Below are positions 9,523 to 17,813 of a stretch of DNA of 64,000 nt, in pieces. The notes under the pieces were generated by a model that searched no databases, was not told the DNA's origin, and was given only the letters and a program-made list of their open reading frames with translations. This DNA comes from Plutella xylostella (lineage: Eukaryota; Arthropoda; Insecta; Lepidoptera; Plutellidae). The DNA lies in assembly GCF_932276165.1 (NCBI RefSeq), contig NC_064000.1:2728001-2792000 (forward strand), given 5' to 3'. A program made the position numbers and the translations under genes. Position 1 is the first letter of the stretch; every line of letters starts with the position of its first letter.

Positions 9523-10246
9523 GAAAGGAGTAGGACTGCTTAACACCATTATAAACAATTTACCTGTTGAGTTGCATTTGCCTGGTTATAATTACTGTGG
9601 TCCGGGAACACGTTTACATAAACGATTGCAAAGAGGTGACAGAGGCATTAATCCATTAGATGACGCTTGCATGCAACACGATATTGCATATGATAAATTT
9701 TCTAATTTAGATAACAGACATATAGCTGATGTCAAATTACAAAATATGGCGAAGAAAAGATTAAATGCAAAGGATTCTAGCGTGGGCGAAAAGATGGCTT
9801 CATGGATGGTTGACAAAATTATGAAAGCTAAGCTAAAATCAGGTTCTGGAGTAAAAAAATTTAAGGCCGGAGTGCGCAAACTCAAGTCAAAATTAAAAAA
9901 ATACAAACCCAAAAACAATAACGATGCAATAAAATTTGCTTACTTAGCGGCAAAAAAAATATTTTTAAAAAACTGCACTGGTTTACCAAGAATTATTCCT
10001 ATTCCTAAAACAGGAGGCATATTGCCACTTATCCCTATATTCGCAGGACTGTCAGCCTTAGGTTCTTTGGCTGGAGGGGCTGCTGGAATAGCTAAAGCCG
10101 TAAACGATTATAAATCAGCACAAAGCAAACTTGCAGAATCAGAACGTCATAACAGAACCATGGAGTCAATAGCCTTAGGTAAAGGTTTACATATCAAACC
10201 ATACAAGAACGGAAAGGGACTTTGTTTGCGTTCTTCAAAAGACTAA
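9521..10246 (+). CDS. Parvovirus-type phospholipase A2 minor capsid protein
   Basis: This 241-aa protein combines a phospholipase A2 domain with a capsid-associated tail. The calcium-binding loop YNYCGPGT lies at residues 23-30, and the catalytic helix has DDACMQHDIAYD with His53 and Asp54. This is the signature of the VP1 unique region of parvoviruses and of the related protein in adintoviruses, where the lipase helps particles leave endosomes. A lysine-rich region (about 95-130) follows. Then comes a glycine/alanine-rich hydrophobic segment with PLIPIFAGLSALGSLAGG near 165-185 and a C-terminal GKGLHIKPYKNGKGL. ATG 9521 is chosen over the GTG at 9512. The ORF is intact, and its 3' end overlaps the start of the protease coding signal. 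Confidence 0.9.
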   Translation: MKGVGLLNTIINNLPVELHLPGYNYCGPGTRLHKRLQRGDRGINPLDDACMQHDIAYDKFSNLDNRHIADVKLQNMAKKRLNAKDSSVGEKMASWMVDKIMKAKLKSGSGVKKFKAGVRKLKSKLKKYKPKNNNDAIKFAYLAAKKIFLKNCTGLPRIIPIPKTGGILPLIPIFAGLSALGSLAGGAAGIAKAVNDYKSAQSKLAESERHNRTMESIALGKGLHIKPYKNGKGLCLRSSKD

Positions 10247-10394
10247 TACCTAGGTTACCCAGGAGAGCACTCACTAATATCGACTTACTCGAATACTCAA
10301 AGGATATTCCTTACTTTCGAGGGGTTTACATGAAAGATGAGTTGCCTAATATGCCGAATATTATTGAATGTGCAATCAAGCTTGAGATGGGATC
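10247..10394 (+). pseudogene. Adenain-like cysteine protease, N-terminal fragment
   Basis: Coding signal in this frame includes LTNIDLLEY, IPYFRGVYMKDELP and ending IIECAI at about 10379, the usual N-terminal part of the Polinton/adenovirus maturation protease that cleaves capsid precursors. No ATG precedes the conserved part; the frame is open back into the end of the phospholipase gene, so the start is either lost or unusual. Past 10380 the frame runs into a foreign insertion carrying the minus-strand 254-aa ORF. The catalytic histidine, aspartate and cysteine are all in the separated downstream half. Confidence 0.75.
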
Positions 10395-11157
10395 ATTGAA
10401 AATCTGGAATCTTAAATTTGGGTGCAAAGTTCGTCCAGGCGTTTGCTCTGACTAATAGATGTCGGAACTGGTCTTTCTTTGGCAGACTCGGTTCCAGATC
10501 CCTGCAGTACTCCGTGATGTCAGCTTCCTTGAAGCCTGGAGTTTTTGTTGAGATGACTATCTGTTTGCTCTTCTGATACCTTCCTGGACAGGTTATCCCG
10601 CGCTGAAATTCCTGTACCCAGTATCTCAATGCCGACGACTTGCTCGCGTCTGGGCCTGTCGAGGTCCCGGTGGTTCGAGGTAGAGGCGAAGGCCTCCTCG
10701 TGACTCTTGGAGAAGGTATGCAAGAATTTTCGGAGCTGCTTGGAAAGCTGGATATAAATTTGACGAAGACTCCGCAAGCACAGGGCCTCGCAGCATCGTA
10801 CGCCTCCTGCACGGCGTCGAGGGCTTCCTGGTCCAGGGGCACGTGAATGAGCATTGAACAAGGAGTATAATATTTCCTACTTGAGGATCCGGAGGAGTCT
10901 GATTGTCTGTCCGCCAACACATCGGCTTCAAATTCTCTGCCCTCATCCGCCCCAATAGCCTCATTCTTAGATGGGAGCCATTGATCATTTGATGGGCCAG
11001 GAGCAGATTCTTCAGAGTGCTCTGACGCTTCCTCTCCGCCTCCTTCTTCAGCCAGGGATAGGGTACTGTATGCCTCTGTCATTTTATCGGCACACATCCC
11101 ACTTATCTTACACTTGATGTGATCTAACCGCTTAGAAAAGTTTCCAGAACGATCCAT
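10393..11157 (-). CDS. Unknown GC-rich 254-aa ORF (copy 1)
   Basis: This is an intact minus-strand ORF in DNA much richer in G+C than its neighbours, with ATG at 11155-11157. It has an acidic, serine-rich region around residues 33-95 (EEGGGEEASEHSEES), a small cysteine cluster PCACG near residue 126, a proline/serine-rich stretch (about 140-170), and a charged C-terminal third. No signal peptide, membrane segment or known domain was recognised. The stop here is TGA formed at the array junction, whereas later copies end in TAA, so the natural C-terminus may be lost. It interrupts the protease gene. It could be a retrocopied host exon, a fragment of another mobile element or a captured gene. 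Other frames are also open, so coding is not proven. Confidence 0.5.
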   Translation of the reverse strand: MDRSGNFSKRLDHIKCKISGMCADKMTEAYSTLSLAEEGGGEEASEHSEESAPGPSNDQWLPSKNEAIGADEGREFEADVLADRQSDSSGSSSRKYYTPCSMLIHVPLDQEALDAVQEAYDAARPCACGVFVKFISSFPSSSENSCIPSPRVTRRPSPLPRTTGTSTGPDASKSSALRYWVQEFQRGITCPGRYQKSKQIVISTKTPGFKEADITEYCRDLEPSLPKKDQFRHLLVRANAWTNFAPKFKIPDFQ

Positions 11158-11181
11158 GTTAGTCGTGTTGTTATAATAATA

Positions 11182-11418
11182 AATTCAGATAATTCGGAAA
11201 ATCTGGGAACTCATTGGGTAGCCTATGTAAAAATATATGACTATTGTGAATACTTTGACAGTTATGGAAACTTAAAACCACCTCTAGAACTTACTATGTA
11301 TTTAACTAAAGATGTTAATATTTTTTATAATTATATAAATTATCAAAAAACCAACACATACAACTGTGGTCATCTGTGTTTAAAATTTCTAAATAATTTT
11401 TGGAATAAATTAACATAA
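11182..11418 (+). pseudogene. Adenain-like cysteine protease, C-terminal fragment (copy 1)
   Basis: The plus-strand coding signal resumes after the insertion. It carries GTHWV (catalytic histidine), YFDSYG (aspartate) and YNCGHLCLKFL (nucleophile cysteine), in the order and spacing of adenovirus-type proteases, and ends at a stop at 11416-11418. The catalytic residues are intact, but the piece has no start codon of its own that would give a full domain. It is followed 26 bp later by the penton-like gene. Confidence 0.85.
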
Positions 11419-11444
11419 TTAAATGAAGTTTTATCATTTATACA

Positions 11445-12116
11445 ATGTCGTTCACACTATCAATAACTGGCTGCGAATCCGCTTTGTCAACACATTATTC
11501 ACCCGCATTGCAACTTGATGGCGAGTATGAATGTGGGCTCGTATATTTTTCAACATTTAATTCAATACCTAATATTGATAAAAACAACAATAAGTTTCAT
11601 TACGGCGAGAATGAAGTCATTGAGATTCCTGAACGCTCATATGAACTTGAAGATATAAATGACTTTTTAAAAAACAATATAAATGACTGTACCTTCAAAA
11701 TAATATGTAATAACAATACATTAAAAACTAAAATATTTTGTTCCAAGGACATTCATTTCGAGAAAAATAGTTCGGTCAGTAGCATTTTAGGTTTCGGAAA
11801 TGAGATGCTAAAAGCTAATATATTACATGAGTCACAGTATCCAGTCAGCATTTTACCAACAACCATCGTCCGTGTTGAATGTGATATTGTAAGCGGATCT
11901 TATATAAACGAAAAACCTAGCCATAAAATTAACGAGTTCGCACCTAATGTGCCTCCAGGTTATAGAATAATCGAAGTACCTAAAAATCTCATTTATTTTC
12001 CTGTTAATCAAACCAGCGTTAGTAAAATAAATATACGGATTTTGGATAATAATAATAAATTAGTCAATCTTCGACACGAAGAGTTACAACTGTATTTGCA
12101 TATTAGAAGAAAATGA
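11445..12116 (+). CDS. Penton-like minor capsid protein (copy 1)
   Basis: This 223-aa intact ORF matches the pattern of the single-jelly-roll minor capsid (penton) protein of Polintons and adintoviruses, which occupies the vertices of the icosahedral particle. Recognisable stretches are an N-terminal SFTLSITGCESAL, YFSTFNSIPNI, IPERSYELEDI, SSILGFGNEML, and a C-terminal VPPGYRIIEVP with LRHEELQLYLHI. The composition is rich in beta-strand formers and there is no signal peptide. The start follows the protease stop closely, and the stop overlaps the next start in ATGA. The ORF is open in all six copies. Confidence 0.85.
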   Translation: MSFTLSITGCESALSTHYSPALQLDGEYECGLVYFSTFNSIPNIDKNNNKFHYGENEVIEIPERSYELEDINDFLKNNINDCTFKIICNNNTLKTKIFCSKDIHFEKNSSVSSILGFGNEMLKANILHESQYPVSILPTTIVRVECDIVSGSYINEKPSHKINEFAPNVPPGYRIIEVPKNLIYFPVNQTSVSKINIRILDNNNKLVNLRHEELQLYLHIRRK

Positions 12117-12259
12117 TTGACTTTATCAATAAAAGTTCGAAACCAACTAGTCTAGGAATCAGTTCTCCACTTATCACGTTGCAGAAACCACCTGCCAGAA
12201 AAAGAAAGCTCACTAAAGAAAATAAACAATTTTTAAAATTAATTAAACTTTCGAAATGA
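12113..12259 (+). CDS. 48-aa basic peptide between penton and major capsid (copy 1)
   Basis: The small ORF starts inside the penton stop (ATGA), and its own stop overlaps the major capsid start in a second ATGA. The second half is strongly basic (PPARKRKLTKENK), like a nuclear localisation signal or a DNA-condensing core peptide. The tight packing between two capsid genes supports translation. No homologue is named. Confidence 0.65.
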   Translation: MIDFINKSSKPTSLGISSPLITLQKPPARKRKLTKENKQFLKLIKLSK

Positions 12260-12723
12260 ATATACTTAATGTGACGGAGTCCTATTTTGAAGATAACAGG
12301 ATTGAGAGCTACCAAATGCATTCTTATAAGCCTTATGTGAACAGTTTTAATAAAAATGATGAAATTCGTATCCCTATTAATCAACAAGATTTATATGTTC
12401 TTCCTTCGGAAAGTACTTTGTATATTGAAGGATCCATTACAGTTAAAACAAATGCTGACAAAGGAGAAAAAGTCTCTAGTGTGGAATTAGTGAACAATGC
12501 TATACTTTTCCTTTTCCAAGATATTCGTTATGAATTAAATGGTGTAGAAATAGATCGAATAAAAAAATGCGGGTATCACAACCACTATAAAATCTTTGCT
12601 TTCCATAAATGAAGGTGAGTCAAAAATGTCTCGATTATGGGGTTGGGATATCAACGGCATAAAAAATACAATTGGAGTATATTTTTCAGTCAGTATACCA
12701 CTCAACAAAATTCTTGGTTTTGC
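12256..12723 (+). pseudogene. Major capsid protein, N-terminal part (copy 1)
   Basis: This is the N-terminal region of a double-jelly-roll major capsid protein of Polinton/adintovirus type, which forms the hexons. The first frame runs from ATG 12256 to a stop at 12610-12612 and includes YVLPSESTLYIEG and LFQDIRYELNGVEID. At the seven-A run at 12561-12567 the coding signal moves to another frame, where MSRLWGWDING and the following strand-rich sequence continue to the insertion point at 12723. The break is present in all six copies. The C-terminal part lies 3.9 kb downstream. Confidence 0.85.
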
Positions 12724-12840
12724 CAGGCCTGTGTCACTCCGCGCGTGGGCGGCGCTGGCGCCAGCCTGGCGCCTGCCGCTTCGAGTGGGCAAATCTAGTC
12801 GGCTGCCGCAAGCGGAAGACGATACACGCGCGCGCGAATT

Positions 12841-12965
12841 ATGAATAGAAAAATGGACATAAAAAGAAAAAAAGCAGCAAAAAGATACTGTGCCGTATTT
12901 AATTGCTTAAATACGGATCGTGATCCAAATTTAATTTTTTTTACATTACCAAAAGATGCTGACAG
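12841..12965 (+). pseudogene. THAP zinc-finger exon (copy 1)
   Basis: From ATG 12841 a basic start leads into YCAVFNC, then NLIFFTLPKDADR, the N-terminal half of a THAP (C2CH) DNA-binding domain, and ends at a good splice donor (GACAG then GTAAAA). The second zinc-ligand pair (C and H) would be in a following exon that I could not find before the nested insertion. It was presumably the transposase N-terminus of the host element. A CG-rich tract lies just upstream. Confidence 0.65.
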
Positions 12966-14780
12966 GTAAAACTAATCTAAGTATTTTATTGATTTCTTCT
13001 ACGTTCCTTATTTGAAATGAAATTAATCCGAACTACAAACCCTTTTTTTCTCCATGTTGAACAAAGTCTATTCCAATATTTTTTTCGTTAAATTATTAAA
13101 TTTACAGACACAACTACCTTCAAAATGTATTAATGAATCGATTATAAAATGTGCGCTGAGTGGGATTAGTGCTTAACGAAACTAACACGTTCTGTATCAT
13201 AATATAAATTATAACGAAAAAAAACATGTTTTCACAAAATTAAATGTTTTAGGTACTTAGATTCATACATATTTTATGTACTTCAAAATATCTTAACTAT
13301 GAAATTGTCATTGTTTTTACTGGTTATTTCCAATAGAAAATAAGTTTGGAATAGCTTTGTATTCTAAATTCAAATTATTTTGTTTTAATATCATGACATT
13401 CTTTTTACAAACTCAGTCCGTTGCTTAGTAAACGTTGTAGTCTGTGGTGCTGAGGCAACCCTAAGGTGGCTTCTTTTTCAATGCGTATAACCACGTATAA
13501 CTTATTATGCACCGTAGTCCAGTGAAATAAGGCGCATATTCCCTCAAAAATAAATTGGTAGGTAAGTAAATCAGGGTGTCCACTTTCTGGAAAGTCAGGG
13601 ATAGTCAGGGAAAAGTCAGGGAAGCTCAAGGTGGTCAGGGAAAGTCAGTGAAATTGATAAGCAATCTGGAAAGTCAGGGAAAAATGACTAGTAAAGCATT
13701 TTATTTAGCAAAATTGTAGTTCTTTCCTTTACTAGTTATAATTTTCTTTCTTCTATTTTAAACGTAAAATACATAAGTAATAAAATAAAATCTCGCTAGC
13801 CAGATTCAAGACTCAGTTCATAGTTTGTTAAATAGTAAAATGATGTCGTCATTCAATTTCTTTCAAAAGAGTGTGCTTCACTCAGCTTGCCATTCTAAAC
13901 AACTTTTGGTTTAAGACTTTTAGAAGTTCGGGATGAAAAATAAGTGCTCGTAAAACGTGTTGGTGCAGACGCGCTGTTTCGGCGCTCATTTCATCGATCA
14001 ATTCTTATACTTTGCTCCTGCAGCGGGAGCGCATGCAGAAGCGCTGCCTACACTCGCCACCTAATCAAAATTTTTAAGGCGTCGCGCCCATACGAAAATA
14101 TTTAATTTCGGTTTTGTTTTAACTAAATAAAATACGGTGAATAACAGAAGCGCTAGTCCTGATTTACTGTCCAATTAGAATAATGGTACCTTGAAAGTTT
14201 TTATATTTTATTTCAGTAATTTTAATGTTTTTGTCATTTTTTCACATTCATTTTTAATTTTTATAACAAAATGATCATCATTCATTATAATATTATATTT
14301 GTTTACTATCTCAGTAAATAAAACCAGTTGAAAATAATTTCTCCCATTTTAATAATACGTGTTTACGTGTATTACGCTCTAACTGTCATCAGGAGAGAGA
14401 GTGAAATGCCATAGAAATATACTTCCTTTTGACGAATATATTTCAAAATTGACAACTTATACGGATTTGTCGTCATAATATTTTTTTGCTCACTTGAAAA
14501 GAGCTATCCAACGATGTATGATTCATCTTTATTGGACATAAGTCCCAAAACGCCCATTGTCATTTGGATGACTTTTTTCAAAAGTAAAATGTCATTTTGA
14601 AAACTAAATAACATATATATATCAATTTCGCAAATACAAAATAGAATTACACATTATAGCAAAATAAACGTATTTCAACTTTGTTGTACAAAAAAATCAA
14701 GTAGGTACTTATGTACTTATTTAAACTTAACCTTTCCTAAGCTGAATCACACGACATTCTAAAGGTTAATTTATCATTGC

Positions 14781-16182
14781 TTTGTATATGTCGCAGGCAT
14801 CTGGTTTAATCTCCTGTTTGATTGAACCACTAGCCCGTTCATTGGATGACTCTAATCAGTTGTATGACTAAAGGACGGGTTCCGCTCATCTGGCATAATC
14901 TTTATTGAACAAAACTCATTACGCATAACTCGTATGGTCTAAACTTTTTTGGCCGAACCATCACTTTGCCAAGACTTATGTGGCATAAGGCTCGTTTCGT
15001 CTAAAACTCTTTAGGCACAATCTTTAAACACCTAAGTTTCGTTTGCTCAAATTTATGTTCGTCTATACCTATGTATAATCTTGTTTCTCCTAATGTTATC
15101 TTAATAAATAATATATTAAGTATGTAGTAAATGTACGAATTGTGGTATTTTTCTCCTACATCCCGAAAATCACGATATTGTATGATCAAAAAATCGAAAG
15201 TTAACGACCAATATAATTATTACAAACCCCATGAGATCGAAACCTAAAAATAGGTGCGACGACGAGCAAAGCGAGGAGGAGCGTGTTAGGTGCACATGTT
15301 CATCAAAACCAAAGCGGAGCGCAGCGAAGCGGAGCGGAGCGTTTTCCAAACAGCGGAAACAATACAAGGCACCAGTTTGCGCTATGTAGGGAGAAGCTCC
15401 GTCAAAGTTAAAGCCAAACGAATGTTATTACTTTGTATAAACCTATGCCATAGCATTATTAGGCTATTCAAGATTTGGCCATACCATTATTAGGCTAAAC
15501 AATGTTATGCGAAATAACTTTTTACTAAACGAGATTTATGCCGTACGATTTTCGGCGTAACGAGACTTTGACCAAACGTTACTATGCAATACGAGATTAG
15601 GCAAAAAAATCTTATGCCAAAAAAGGTAGAACCCTAAAGGACAACGCGTCAAGTAGTTGATTGTAACGTTCGATATCTTGACTGAACGTCATTCAGCGAA
15701 GTCGTTGAATAGGATATAGTATAACAACTTTGTAATGTCTGGTTAGGGTGAACATGACCAGACAAGAGTCAACAAAAAGACAATGTTACAAACCTTTTAT
15801 CTCACAAATTAACTAAACAATAACAATAAACGTACCTTCATATCGCCACAATTTTTTCTTTGAAACTATCCGCCCGCGGCTTAATAATAGGTAAATCCAT
15901 GTTGACACACTACTTTAACACAAATATCGCACTTTAAAGCTAATTTATTTGCAAAAAAACTATTAATATAGGTGCTTTCTGTGTCAGCTGTTAGCTGTTA
16001 GACTCCATATTTGTTTTATTCACCACCTGACTGATTTTAAGTCAGCTAACTAGTTGGACGTTTTGTGACGCTTGTACAATCAACGTTCGGCCTAGTCATA
16101 CAACTGAATAGCGCCATCCAATGAACGGGCTAGTGGTTCAATCAAACAGGAGATTAAACCAGATGCCTGCGACATATACAAA
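14781..16182. mobile_element. Long-terminal-inverted-repeat element (copy 1)
   Basis: The outer ends tttgtatatgtcgcaggc and its complement extend into inverted repeats of roughly 90 bp with a few mismatches (14781-14872 against about 16090-16182). No clear target duplication was found. There is no coding capacity, so this is a MITE-like or foldback element. A GGGTTC-ended element sits inside its left arm region. Confidence 0.75.
14877..15634. mobile_element. Small element with GGGTTC ends, 8-bp TSD (copy 1)
   Basis: It begins gggttcc and ends agaaccc, flanked by taaaggac on both sides (14869-14876 and 15635-15642). The left part carries many degenerate ggcataa words and the right part many ttatgcc words, so related short motifs lie in opposite orientation in the two halves. 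The centre has a GA-rich, CG-rich stretch (gcggagcg words, about 15255-15345). The 62-67-aa open frames in it are by-products. Confidence 0.75.
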
Positions 16183-16206
16183 ATGTTGCAATAGTGGCGT
16201 ACATAG

Positions 16207-16230
16207 CCGAAATGGGGTCTATTCTATTCT
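16207..16230. repeat. (TATTC)n short tandem repeat
   Basis: About four steps of tctat/tattc followed by a T run, between the long-inverted-repeat element and the right end of its host element. Confidence 0.7.
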
Positions 16231-16632
16231 ATTCTTTTTTTCTACGAGTTTTTGAAATTTGCGAATATTTACAGTAAAATATTTACACCAAAGGAAATAA
16301 TACAAAAAAACAACTTATAAACTTTTAAAAAATCAGTTAAAAAAGGCGGCCTTATTGCCTAAAGCAATCTCTACCAGACAACCATTGGATGGAAGATTGG
16401 TAGGTATTTACTTTTTTTCTCAATATAAAAAATTCAGGGAAATTTTCTGAAATGGTCAGGGAAAAGTCAGGGAATTTTTTTGAGAATTTTGAGTGGACAC
16501 CCTGGTAAATAAAAACGTGTGCGGCTGGAGCGCGATCTAAATTAGATGTTATTGCTTATGGGATGGAGTCATATTTCTTTGATAGCCATTGCGAAGATGG
16601 ACTTCTGTACCTGGTACTAGTTATTATTCTGT

Positions 16633-17388
16633 GGTTTTGCTGAAGACTATAACAAAATTATTCTTAATTGCAAACATGAATTAATTCTTTTAAGAAGTAA
16701 TACAAATATAAACGCGGTAAAATTAAATACGAATGAGATATTGGAGGATATAAGTATAAGCAAAATAGTTTGGAGAATGCCTCACATTAAGTTGTCCGAT
16801 CGTGAGCGAATTCAATTTTTGAGGTATTTGGAAAAGGATCGATTTATTAAATTAGCGTTCAGAAATTGGGATCTATATGAATATCCACTACTACCGCGAA
16901 CTACAAAACATACTTGGTCAATAAAAACTACCTCGCAGCTAGAAAAACCGCGCTTTGTTATTATTGGACTTCAAACAGCTCGTAAAAATGTTGGTGCAAA
17001 AGATATGTCTCAATTCGATCACTGTAATCTCCGTGATATTAAATTATTTTTAAATTCAACGTACTATCCTTATGAAAGCCTGAATATCAAGTTTTCTGAG
17101 GATAAATATATATTATTATACGAACAATACGCTAAATTCCATCAGTCTTATTACGGTCGTCGGTGTGAGCCGTTGTTGAGTTTAAAGGTGTATAAGGAAT
17201 ACGCACCCTTGTTTGTGATCGACTGTAGTCGTCAAAACGAAACTCTAAAAATCGGTCCTGTGGATGTACGTGTGGAAATTGAAAGTGATCAGGAACTCCC
17301 TGATCATACTTCAGCATATTGTTTAATCCTCAACGATTGTGTGATTGAATATAGTCCATTAAGCAATATAGTAAAGAAAATATCATGA
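16633..17388 (+). pseudogene. Major capsid protein, C-terminal part (copy 1)
   Basis: The capsid coding signal resumes directly after the 9-bp duplication (AEDYNKI) and stays open to a stop at 17386-17388. The true coding signal starts well upstream of the first open start-like codon at 16741. Landmarks are RMPHIKLSDRERI, FRNWDLYEYPLLP, a KPRFVIIGLQTARKN strand region, and YPYESLNIKF. These fit the second jelly roll of the Polinton-type hexon protein. The stop overlaps the next start in ATGA. There are no further breaks in this half. Confidence 0.85.
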
Positions 17389-17813
17389 ACTCTAATACTA
17401 TAATTGTAGATGTGCAAGGATTTAAAGACGCTTATAATCAATTTATTATTAAAGAATTTGCTTTAGCCTGTAACGAATATACTCAAACATTTTATATTAA
17501 ACCTCCATATCCATATTCAAAACTATCTGAATTGGAAAGAAATCGTGTTCGTTGGATAGAAAGGAATTTTGGATACAAATGGACAGATGGTTAAATGGAT
17601 TATATTCAATTTCGAAAGGTAATAATACATTACTTAGAAAATAAAAAAGTTTTTGTAAAGTGGTTAGAAAAGAGAAATTGGGTTCAAGCTTTATGTTCTA
17701 ATGGGGACTACCGTTTTTTTGCTCACCAGTTGGCGCCACTGTCGACTGAGGGCAAGAGGTACCATAGCTGTCAAACTTATCAAAGGAGACTGTATCAAAT
17801 TGGCGCGAAATAA
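17385..17813 (+). pseudogene. Small conserved downstream gene with internal stop (copy 1)
   Basis: Two ORFs of 69 and 72 codons lie in the same frame, separated only by a TAA at 17592-17594 that is immediately followed by ATG. The first half has TIIVDVQGFKDAYNQFIIKE and FYIKPPYPYSKLSELER. The second has FVKWLEKRNWVQALC. Proteins with this start follow the capsid gene in related elements and may be nuclease-like (an acidic residue in VDVQGF), but I cannot confirm that. After about 17700 the sequence no longer looks conserved, so the gene is probably also cut short at the 3' end. Confidence 0.65.

Larger units (their letters stand above)
13572..16504. mobile_element. Element with CAGGGTGTCCAC inverted ends (copy 1)
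   Basis: The perfect 12-bp terminal inverted repeats are cagggtgtccac and gtggacaccctg. The 6-bp direct repeat gtaaat flanks the element (13566-13571 and 16505-16510). The subterminal motif gtcaggga occurs at least seven times, clustered next to both ends, as transposase-binding sites would. No transposase ORF was seen. It is nested inside the THAP element and contains two further elements. The superfamily is not assigned. Confidence 0.8.
12724..16631. mobile_element. THAP-domain element inserted in major capsid gene (copy 1)
   Basis: The insertion is flanked by the 9-bp direct repeat tggttttgc at 12715-12723 and 16632-16640, and capsid coding signal continues on both sides. The ends are CAG and CTG but show little further inverted similarity. 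The left end is CpG-rich and leads into a THAP exon. No transposase core remains, and most of the interior is occupied by other nested elements. A THAP exon with an 8-9-bp duplication suggests a P-element-like or similar DNA transposon. The superfamily is not settled. Confidence 0.75.

Noticed and set aside
10520..10988. Two further minus-strand and one plus-strand open frames overlapping the 254-aa ORF
   Set aside because: They are side effects of GC-rich sequence with few stop codons, and none has a recognisable pattern. They do reduce confidence in the 254-aa call.
12256..12723. Programmed ribosomal frameshift at the A run in the capsid gene
   Set aside because: The continuing frame is +1 relative to the first, and the -1 frame stops within a few codons. 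A run of A with a base-length change is better explained as a mutation.
15290..15493. 67-aa ORF with repeated KAERSEAERS
   Set aside because: It comes from repeated gcggagcg words inside the innermost mobile element and recurs only because the unit recurs.
16741..17388. Start of a separate 215-aa gene at 16741
   Set aside because: The first codon is TTG, and the capsid coding signal is continuous upstream to the insertion edge at 16633.
17385..17813. Two independent small genes
   Set aside because: They are in the same frame with only a TAA between them, so one gene with a premature stop is simpler.
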